Of a stretch of 64,000 nucleotides of DNA, positions 58,590 to 64,000 are shown one piece after another. Below the pieces are notes generated by a model. It did no database searches and was not told the DNA's origin. It saw nothing but the letters and a program-made list of their open reading frames with translations. A program made the position numbers and the translations under genes. Origin of the DNA: Flavobacteriales bacterium UBA7468. GTDB lineage: Bacteria > Bacteroidota > Bacteroidia > Flavobacteriales_D > Crocinitomicaceae. How positions within the stretch are numbered: the first letter of the stretch is position 1; each line of letters opens with the position of its first letter. Where the stretch lies: NCBI GenBank assembly GCA_002478565.1, contig DLPC01000012.1, positions 1 to 64,000 on the forward strand. Direction: 5' to 3'.

Positions 58590-59147
58590 ATGAAAGAAAA
58601 GCAACTTTACCACGACCTCATCAACGCTTGTATCCGAAATGAAGCTCGGGCGCAGAAAGAACTCTATGATCTTTTTGCACCCGCAATGTTCAAAGTCTGC
58701 CTGCGTTATGCGCAAGATGAAGCTGCTGCTCAAGATATCTTTCAAGATGCTTTTGTAAAAATTTACCAAAACCTACACCGAATAGAGAGCAGTGCTCACT
58801 TACCCGGATGGATTAAAAAAATTGTAGTTTACACTTCCATAGACTATTTGCGAAGCTCTGCCAAATACGCCCAACATCAAAGCATCGAAAGCGCCTATAG
58901 TTTAGCAGCTCCAGACCCCACCATTCACCAACAATTAGGAGCAGAAGAAATATTATCGCTGGTACAACAATTGCCACCAAGATCAAGAATGGTATTTAAC
59001 CTTTATGTGATGGAAGGTTATTCTCACAAAGAAATTGGAGACCTTCTTGAGATATCCGAAGGCACTTCTAAATCACAGCTTTTTGAAGCCAAGAAAGCGC
59101 TACAAAAAGCGATAGACAAAAATGAACGTACACAAATGATCGGCTAA
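58590..59147 (+). CDS. ECF RNA polymerase sigma factor, 185 aa
   Basis: Sigma-70 region 2 (about 20-90: DLFAPAMFKVCLRYAQDEAAAQDIFQDAFVKIYQNLH, in parts) and region 4 (about 125-180: LPPRSRMVFNLYVMEGYSHKEIGDLL, then EGTSKSQLFEAKKAL). I start at the ATG at 58590 (MKEKQLYHDL); a longer frame would begin within nuoN. The DIFQDAFVKIYQN pattern and the SEGTSKSQLFEAKKAL ending are typical of Bacteroidota ECFs. It is followed after 2 nt by the gene for a membrane protein with a possible anti-sigma head; together with the position behind nuoN the pair may link envelope or respiratory state to transcription (inference). Confidence 0.93.
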   Translation: MKEKQLYHDLINACIRNEARAQKELYDLFAPAMFKVCLRYAQDEAAAQDIFQDAFVKIYQNLHRIESSAHLPGWIKKIVVYTSIDYLRSSAKYAQHQSIESAYSLAAPDPTIHQQLGAEEILSLVQQLPPRSRMVFNLYVMEGYSHKEIGDLLEISEGTSKSQLFEAKKALQKAIDKNERTQMIG

Positions 59148-59149
59148 TT

Positions 59150-60403
59150 ATGCAAGAACTAGACGCATTTGAAAAATTCCTCAAGGAACAGCTCAAGGGA
59201 CATCAAGCCCCTCAAGAACTCATGTGGAAGCGTTTGCACGACGTCATTGGTAAACCAAAGGTGTGGTACGCAAAAAGTTTATACAAATACGCCCTTACTG
59301 CAATTACAGCTGCAGGTATTGGTGCCGGTTCTACCTTTTTAGTTATGAACCAACAAAAAGAAAACGCTAAAGGCCAGCAAGCACTAACCCTGCAAGCGGC
59401 ACAATCGTATCAGACCAAAGAAGTAGAAAACAATACATCTGAGCCAACCACTAGCAGCAAAACTGAATTGTCACCAGACATAAAACCATTTATTGTTGCA
59501 AATTTTCCTTTACAAGAATCCAATGCTTTATTAACCGATGAAATGCTTATAAATGGTGCCAATTCTTCTTCTCAAGAAGTATTTAAAGAACAAGGTCTTC
59601 AAACACTCTGCATCAATCCGCTACTCATCGCCAAACAAAACTTAAAATCTGGCCCCATAAGTAAAAACAACTTGAGTCGTTTAAGTATTCAAATAGCGAG
59701 TCGCAAAGCAGCGAATATACTGCAAGCCCAAAGCTACTCACTTAATAATTCAGCATCTTATAAACAACGTATCAGCACTGCACAAATGCCAACCATTCAG
59801 CTGCAATATCACTTCCCCAAAGGATGGTTTGCGGCTCTAGGTATAGGGCAACAAAACCTTAGTTTGACTGAAAATTTCACGAAAACTAACGTCTATTCTT
59901 ACGACGACCAAGAACACTATCAGTTCACCTATGTATTTGGTCAACGACAAATATCTGACGAACAACTTGAAAATGGTCCTTGGCCAAATTTTCCTCCAAA
60001 TCCACCCTTCGGATCAGATACCAGTCATGTTCATACCAATTATATCAGTGATGTCCAGTTGCAGTTTCTGGAATTCCCAATAAATTTTGGTTACGAAAAA
60101 GGTTTTGGAAACTTTGGCTTACAATTCTCTACTGGGCTCACCTGTAATTACCTGACTAACGCGCAACAAACGCTCAGCATACCAAGTTACAGCCCAAGTC
60201 AAGTTAATATTGTCCAAAAGCTCAATCGTTGGAGTCTGAATCAACAACAGAGCATCAAATTGCAATATTTTGCGAATAGACACCTCGGGGTATTTCTTGA
60301 ACCGAGTTACATCTTTCAATGGAAAGGATTTAGCTCAACTGCAAATCAAGGTTTTAAGCTCAATCAATGGCAACTGCAAACCGGAATTTCTTGGAAATTC
60401 TAA
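59150..60403 (+). CDS. Putative dual-membrane-spanning anti-sigma factor (helical head, TM, linker, C-terminal beta-barrel), 417 aa
   Basis: The order resembles the dual membrane-spanning anti-sigma (Dma-type) proteins described in Bacteroides: a short cytoplasmic helical head (about 1-42, PQELMWKRLHDVIG with Trp), one inner-membrane helix (about 44-66), an Asn/Gln/Ser/Thr-rich periplasmic linker (about 70-205), and a C-terminal domain of alternating beta-strands (about 210-417) that ends in GISWKF with a terminal Phe, the Bam-recognition end of outer-membrane barrels. A proline-rich loop (WPNFPPNPPFG, about 279-289) interrupts it. It starts 2 nt after the sigma-factor gene. The architecture is visible; that it binds the adjacent sigma factor and reports outer-membrane state is inferred. 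Confidence 0.72.
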   Translation: MQELDAFEKFLKEQLKGHQAPQELMWKRLHDVIGKPKVWYAKSLYKYALTAITAAGIGAGSTFLVMNQQKENAKGQQALTLQAAQSYQTKEVENNTSEPTTSSKTELSPDIKPFIVANFPLQESNALLTDEMLINGANSSSQEVFKEQGLQTLCINPLLIAKQNLKSGPISKNNLSRLSIQIASRKAANILQAQSYSLNNSASYKQRISTAQMPTIQLQYHFPKGWFAALGIGQQNLSLTENFTKTNVYSYDDQEHYQFTYVFGQRQISDEQLENGPWPNFPPNPPFGSDTSHVHTNYISDVQLQFLEFPINFGYEKGFGNFGLQFSTGLTCNYLTNAQQTLSIPSYSPSQVNIVQKLNRWSLNQQQSIKLQYFANRHLGVFLEPSYIFQWKGFSSTANQGFKLNQWQLQTGISWKF

Positions 60404-60432
60404 ATAACTTATTTCAAATTAAAAATTTGTTG

Positions 60433-60440
60433 TAATTTTG
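60433..60440 (+). promoter_or_regulatory. -7 promoter box upstream of the SAM riboswitch
   Basis: TAATTTTG, about 22 nt before the first riboswitch stem. It would make a leader of more than 200 nt, unlike most genes in this window. Confidence 0.5.
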
Positions 60441-60461
60441 CAGCAGTTCTTTATTTAATGT

Positions 60462-60557
60462 CTTATCAAGAAAAGCTGAGGGATTTGGCCCTGTGACGCT
60501 TTAGCAACCCATCTACGATGAAGGTGCTACTTCCAACGTGTTTACACGACAGATAAG
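60462..60557 (+). ncRNA. SAM-I (S-box) riboswitch aptamer
   Basis: The closing stem P1 pairs CTTATC (60462-60467) with GATAAG (60552-60557). The core shows the conserved blocks AAGAAAAGCTGAGGGA, GGCCCTGTGA and TTAGCAACC, then AAGGTGCTA and CTTCCAAC, in S-box order. SAM binding normally turns expression off. It precedes the trans-sulfuration enzyme gene and so controls sulfur amino acid synthesis. Confidence 0.92.
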
Positions 60558-60592
60558 TGAGATTTCGCTGAACAATTTATTGGCTTCCTTCA

Positions 60593-60629
60593 GCTCTTCT
60601 GCTTATCAGGAGAGCCAGTTTGGCTTTTT
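60593..60629 (+). promoter_or_regulatory. Putative expression platform of the SAM riboswitch
   Basis: A strong hairpin, GCTCTTCTG/CAGGAGAGC (60593-60601, 60607-60615; one G-T pair) with loop CTTAT, overlaps by three bases a second, weak 5-bp hairpin AGCCA/TGGCT (60613-60617, 60621-60625) followed by TTTT. The two cannot form together, the arrangement of an antiterminator versus terminator. The loop and flank include CTTATC (60602-60607), complementary to the 3' strand of P1. Which fold exists with SAM is inferred, not seen. Confidence 0.5.
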
Positions 60630-60672
60630 CTGATGTTTTTCTTGACAAGATCAATTTTAATTTAATCTTATC

Positions 60673-61818
60673 ATGAAAAAAGAAACAGCTATTTTAAACA
60701 GTATTCCGATTGACCCACTTACGGGAGCTATTGCCGTTCCCATTTATCAAACGGCTACTTTTGTTCAAGAAGCCCCAGGCATTCACAAAGGATTTGATTA
60801 CGGCCGCAGCAATAATCCAACCAGACAAATTTTAGAGGAAGTTGTCGCACAATTAGAAAATGGATTGCATGCCAGTGCTTTTGCAACAGGCCTTGCAGCA
60901 ATTGACGCAGTCGTGAAGACACTTCAAGTTGGCGATGAAATATTAGCCGTTGATGATATCTACGGGGGAGCCTACCGTTTATTTACAAAAGTTTATGCTC
61001 CGCTCGGAATTCATGTCAATTTCGTTGACACACAGAATTTGGAAGAGGTAGCTGACAAGATTAATGAGCGCACAAAACTCATCTGGCTCGAAACACCCAC
61101 TAACCCCTTACTTAAAATCAGTGACATTCAGGCTATTGCCGAAATTGCACAACAAAAAAACTGCAAACTTGTGGTAGACAATACCTTTGCTGGTCCTTTA
61201 TTTCAAAATCCACTAGACTTAGGTGCAGATTATGTCATTCACTCTGCTACCAAATATTTAGCTGGACATTCGGACTTAGTGGGAGGTGTTGTCGTGACCA
61301 AAAACGCCGAGTTAGCCGCTAAAATTAAATTCATACAAAATAGTACCGGTGCCATTCTTGGGCCGTTTGATGCTTTCTTATGTATTAGAGGCATTGAAAC
61401 CTTGCATTTGCGCTACGAAAAACAAAGTAAGTCTGCTTTGGCAATTGCAGAATTCTTAGCGGCACACCCTGCAGTTGATCAAATATATTACCCGGGATTA
61501 GAGCAACACGAATTGCATCATTTAGCAAAGCAACAACAAAAAGGCTTTTATGGAGGTGTACTATCTTTTAGCTTGAAAGATGACCAAGAGCTTGTTGCAA
61601 GTCAATTTGTTTCAAAGACAAAACTCTTCAAACTTGCTGAAAGCTTGGGAGGAGTCAAAAGTTTAATATGTCAACCAGCACTGATGACGCATGCATCTGT
61701 ACCAAGAGATCTTCGTTTAGCACGTGGCATTCAAGATTCACTGATCCGTTTATCTGTTGGTATTGAAGATGCTACCGATTTAATCAATGATTTACAACAA
61801 ACTTTTAATCAATTATGA
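60673..61818 (+). CDS. metB: PLP-dependent trans-sulfuration enzyme (cystathionine gamma-synthase / Cys-Met metabolism family), 381 aa
   Basis: Fold-I PLP enzyme of the Cys/Met metabolism family. Motifs: YGRSNNPTR, the cofactor-ring stacking region DIYGGAYRLF, LETPTNPLLKISDI, and the PLP-lysine in HSATKYLAGHSDLVGG; near the end SLGGVKSLICQPALMTHASVP. Members differ by substrate (cystathionine gamma-synthase, gamma-lyase, O-acetylhomoserine sulfhydrylase, methionine gamma-lyase) and cannot be separated by motif alone. The SAM-I riboswitch upstream and the homoserine dehydrogenase gene downstream (4-nt overlap) argue for a biosynthetic role in homocysteine formation. Assignment metB is tentative. 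Confidence 0.82.
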   Translation: MKKETAILNSIPIDPLTGAIAVPIYQTATFVQEAPGIHKGFDYGRSNNPTRQILEEVVAQLENGLHASAFATGLAAIDAVVKTLQVGDEILAVDDIYGGAYRLFTKVYAPLGIHVNFVDTQNLEEVADKINERTKLIWLETPTNPLLKISDIQAIAEIAQQKNCKLVVDNTFAGPLFQNPLDLGADYVIHSATKYLAGHSDLVGGVVVTKNAELAAKIKFIQNSTGAILGPFDAFLCIRGIETLHLRYEKQSKSALAIAEFLAAHPAVDQIYYPGLEQHELHHLAKQQQKGFYGGVLSFSLKDDQELVASQFVSKTKLFKLAESLGGVKSLICQPALMTHASVPRDLRLARGIQDSLIRLSVGIEDATDLINDLQQTFNQL

Positions 61819-62999
61819 AAACTACCCAAAAAATCGGACTCTTTGGTTTCGGCGTGGTTGGCACAGGGCTATATCAAATATTAGCAAGTCAAGAGAAAAG
61901 AAAACACCCTTTTCTTTTGGACAAAATAGCCGTTAGAAATCACAACAAACAACGAAAATTTAGCACCCACTTGTTATCTACAGCAAATGACATATACAAC
62001 ACCCCACAAATAGAAGTTGTAGTTGAGGCTATTGATGATGCTCAAGCTGCATTACAAATTGCAAGAAGAACACTTCAGAGTGGTAAAGGCCTGATTTCAG
62101 CAAACAAAAAAATGCTGGCAGAAAATTTACCTGAGCTCATTGGATTGTCTGTCAAACATCAAGTTCCATTACTTTATGAGGCTGCCGTTTGTGGAAGTAT
62201 TCCAATTATTCGAAATTTAGAGGACTACTATTCTTTTCATGCGCTCACTGAGTTAAATGGCATAATCAATGGCTCAACAAATTACATTCTTGATCAAATG
62301 CAACAACACCAAGAAAGCTACCAAAGTGCACTTCAAAAAGCCCAAGCATTGGGTTTTGCTGAGCGTGATCCTTCACTTGACGTGGAGGGTTTTGATGCCA
62401 GTTATAAATTGCAAATTTTAATCCTTCATGCCTTTGGTCTCTATCTAAAAAATGAATTTATTTTTCGAAGAGGCATTTCAGATATTGGGATAGATGAATT
62501 GAGGTATGCCGCTCAAAATGATTTAAAAATTAAACTTATCGCAAGTGCCAAACTAAATGATTTACAACAACTAACAGATGCACTAGTGTGTCCTACATTA
62601 ACTAAAAAGTCAAATCCATTAAGTAAAATCGGTGGCGCCCAGAATGCTGTTTTGGTTGGTGATCAACATATCGGATTTCAATTATTTGAAGGACAGGGCG
62701 CCGGGGACCTCGCCACAGGCTCTGCGTTATTCAATGACCTGAGCGCAGCACAAAGAGGCTACAGTTATGCATACAAAAAAGGCATTAAAACTCAAGAGCA
62801 ACCATTAGCTGAATCATCTAAAAAATGGGTCCTTGGTTTGAAGAATAAGGACTTAAAAAATATGCGCGGTGTTTTGCCTAAAATTGAAAAAGAATTCATT
62901 ATCGGTAACACTTACTTTGTAGAATGCCTTGGGTCGATTCAACAAATAAAGGAATTAGAAAAGCAATTTTCATTTTCCCTGATGCGCATTCCTGAATAA
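61815..62999 (+). CDS. hom: Homoserine dehydrogenase, 394 aa
   Basis: Reduces aspartate semialdehyde to homoserine, the branch point to methionine and threonine. The N-terminal Rossmann motif GLFGFGVVGTGL (8-19), ISANKKMLAE, AAVCGSIPIIRNL, and GIINGSTNYILDQM are family signatures; GFAERDPSLDVEGFDASYKLQIL (in parts) holds the catalytic Lys/Asp region. The protein is a single-domain form with a short C-terminal extension (FVECLGSIQQIKELEKQF), not the aspartokinase fusion (ThrA) of E. coli and lacking a clear ACT domain. It overlaps the trans-sulfuration gene by 4 nt, so both are under the SAM-I switch. Confidence 0.93.
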   Translation: MKTTQKIGLFGFGVVGTGLYQILASQEKRKHPFLLDKIAVRNHNKQRKFSTHLLSTANDIYNTPQIEVVVEAIDDAQAALQIARRTLQSGKGLISANKKMLAENLPELIGLSVKHQVPLLYEAAVCGSIPIIRNLEDYYSFHALTELNGIINGSTNYILDQMQQHQESYQSALQKAQALGFAERDPSLDVEGFDASYKLQILILHAFGLYLKNEFIFRRGISDIGIDELRYAAQNDLKIKLIASAKLNDLQQLTDALVCPTLTKKSNPLSKIGGAQNAVLVGDQHIGFQLFEGQGAGDLATGSALFNDLSAAQRGYSYAYKKGIKTQEQPLAESSKKWVLGLKNKDLKNMRGVLPKIEKEFIIGNTYFVECLGSIQQIKELEKQFSFSLMRIPE

Positions 63000-63020
63000 G
63001 CTATCCAACTATTTATTTTT

Positions 63021-63028
63021 TAACTTTG
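63021..63028 (+). promoter_or_regulatory. -7 promoter box of the terminal SDR gene
   Basis: TAACTTTG ends 5 nt before the ATG at 63034, so the gene has its own start outside riboswitch control. Confidence 0.55.
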
Positions 63029-63033
63029 CATTA

Positions 63034-64000
63034 ATGATTGAAAGAGTTTTTATTACTGGTGCCAATGGTATGCTTGGCGCTAGTGTAACACGCGAGGCCC
63101 TAAAGCAAGGTTATAAAGTAAAGGCCCAGATTTTACCTGGTACCAACACACAAGTACTTGCTGGCCTCGATATTGATATAGTAGAAGGGAACATTTTGGA
63201 TAGCACATTTCTAGAAGAAGAAATGGCAGATTGTCAATATGTCATTAACATCGCAGCGTTAACCACAATTTGGCCACGTCGCCTTGGTATCATTCATGAA
63301 GTCAACCTCAAGGGCGTTGAAAATATTGCCAATTTTGTCCAAAAATATGGTTACAAAAGAATGATCCAAATTGGTACTGCTAATTCCTTTGATCACGGAC
63401 CAAAATCAAATCCTGGCCACGAAAAAAATAGCTACGAAGCACATCAATTCAAGATGGACTACATGGACAGCAAGTATGAAGCGCAATGTTTCTTGCTGGG
63501 CTTACATCGCACTCAAAATTTCCCAGTCATCGTTGTCAATCCGACCTACATGATTGGCCCTTTTGATTCCGGACCAACATCTGGACGCATGCTCATTGAA
63601 TTATACAACAACAAGCTTCCAGGCTATGCAGGCGGAGGAAAGAACTTTGTTTACTCCAAAGATGTCGCAGTGGCAACAATCAATGCACTGCACATGGGAC
63701 GTCTAGGAGAATGCTATATAGTAGGCAACGAAAACTTATATTTCGGAGAAATGTTTCAAAAGGCTTCCTTAGTATTCAACAAACCATTTAAAATCAAAAA
63801 GTTCCCTGGTTTTGCCATCAATATGGTTGGAGCAATCAATTCTTTGAAAGCAAAAATGACAGGCAAAGCACCAAAACTGAGTTACTCCATGGCAAAAATG
63901 GCCAGTGTCAAACAATTTTACTCACCCGAAAAGGCACGCAAAGAATTACTCCTTCCCAGCACGCCTATCGAAGAAGCCATCTCGGATTGCATGAGTTGGT
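63034..64000 (+). CDS. NAD-dependent epimerase/dehydratase (extended SDR), partial at 3' end
   Basis: The frame is open from the ATG at 63034 to the window end (322 codons), so the C-terminus is missing. It shows the extended-SDR layout: NAD(P)-binding GANGMLG (residues 8-14), the DIVEGNILD segment and the catalytic YxxxK as YMDSK at about 148-152, followed by VVNPTYMIGPFDSGPTSGRML. Related to dihydroflavonol-4-reductase-like and 3-beta-hydroxysteroid-dehydrogenase-like proteins. The substrate is unknown. The promoter box ends 5 nt upstream; the gene lies 34 nt after hom and is not coupled to it. Confidence 0.85.
   Translation, partial: MIERVFITGANGMLGASVTREALKQGYKVKAQILPGTNTQVLAGLDIDIVEGNILDSTFLEEEMADCQYVINIAALTTIWPRRLGIIHEVNLKGVENIANFVQKYGYKRMIQIGTANSFDHGPKSNPGHEKNSYEAHQFKMDYMDSKYEAQCFLLGLHRTQNFPVIVVNPTYMIGPFDSGPTSGRMLIELYNNKLPGYAGGGKNFVYSKDVAVATINALHMGRLGECYIVGNENLYFGEMFQKASLVFNKPFKIKKFPGFAINMVGAINSLKAKMTGKAPKLSYSMAKMASVKQFYSPEKARKELLLPSTPIEEAISDCMSW

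Noticed and set aside
1..64000. CRISPR arrays, insertion sequences, prophage or integrated elements.
   Set aside because: I saw no regularly spaced repeats, transposase or integrase motifs, or long direct repeats. Composition and gene density are uniform.

Overview
The window looks like a chromosomal segment of a marine or freshwater Bacteroidota bacterium, most likely of the order Flavobacteriales (Crocinitomicaceae/Cryomorphaceae-like; rank below order is a guess). Reasons: promoters of the Bacteroidota type (-7 box TAnnTTTG, almost no Shine-Dalgarno sequences), a type IX secretion C-terminal sorting domain, many lipoproteins, a 14-gene nuo operon with the short NuoG seen in this phylum, a CusA-TolC fusion efflux pump, methylmalonyl-CoA mutase as MutA+MutB, and menaquinone synthesis (MenB). 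There are no mobile elements, CRISPR arrays or phage genes, and base composition looks even throughout. This is core housekeeping chromosome, and the gene order is dense.

Layout. 1-1,046: a strong minus-strand promoter running off the left edge (possibly a stable-RNA operon leader) and two small minus-strand genes of unknown role. 1,047-12,228: ABC-F ATPase, a Rieske-like lipoprotein with lost ligands next to a 2Fe-2S ferredoxin, an MsrB-MsrA lipoprotein, an MFS permease, a queuosine-precursor-type transporter, a secreted NlpC/P60 peptidase, a MerR regulator, a BtuF-like binding protein, cystathionine beta-synthase and a GH20 hexosaminidase. 12,283-18,957: LuxR-type regulator, LigB/YgiD dioxygenase, then the tightly packed string menB-pepD-ribBA-lolD-TIGR02757. 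18,960-22,697 (minus): pyrD-HMG-CoA lyase-two unknown envelope genes, preceded by an ECF sigma factor followed at once by a 55-residue membrane ORF. 22,808-25,506: two linked outer-membrane beta-barrel genes. 25,600-30,446: mutAB, a secreted unknown, an FtsB/DivIC-like protein. 30,450-33,782 (minus): overlapping operon surE-unknown-lpxB-SpoIID-like. 33,831-36,407: cytoplasmic NlpC/P60, glyA, PH-domain protein. 36,446-42,864 (minus): metal-type RND efflux operon. 42,913-45,854: T9SS-exported M1 peptidase and a beta-barrel protein. 45,991-58,539: nuoABCDEFGHIJKLMN. 58,590-60,403: ECF sigma factor plus a putative dual-membrane-spanning anti-sigma protein. 60,462 to the end: SAM-I riboswitch, trans-sulfuration enzyme, homoserine dehydrogenase, and a truncated SDR gene.

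How the genes work together. The nuo operon feeds electrons from NADH to menaquinone, to whose synthesis menB contributes. The sulfur genes form a theme in two places: cystathionine beta-synthase (8,624-9,985) and the SAM-controlled trans-sulfuration enzyme plus homoserine dehydrogenase (60,673-62,999), with Msr enzymes repairing oxidised methionine at the envelope. MutAB (B12-dependent), a BtuF-like protein and HMG-CoA lyase suggest propionate/branched-chain catabolism. Envelope functions (LpxB, SpoIID-like, NlpC/P60, OM barrels, RND efflux, two ECF sigma modules) take up much of the rest.

The observations most worth a second look are: the repeated placement of the -7 box only 3-7 nt before start codons (leaderless transcription); the 55-residue membrane ORF fused by position to an ECF sigma gene (candidate mini anti-sigma factor); the sigma/beta-barrel anti-sigma pair behind nuoN; an intact signal peptide buried in the 1,448-residue CusA-TolC fusion; and a SAM riboswitch whose closing-stem sequence CTTATC recurs in the expression region and again touching the start codon.
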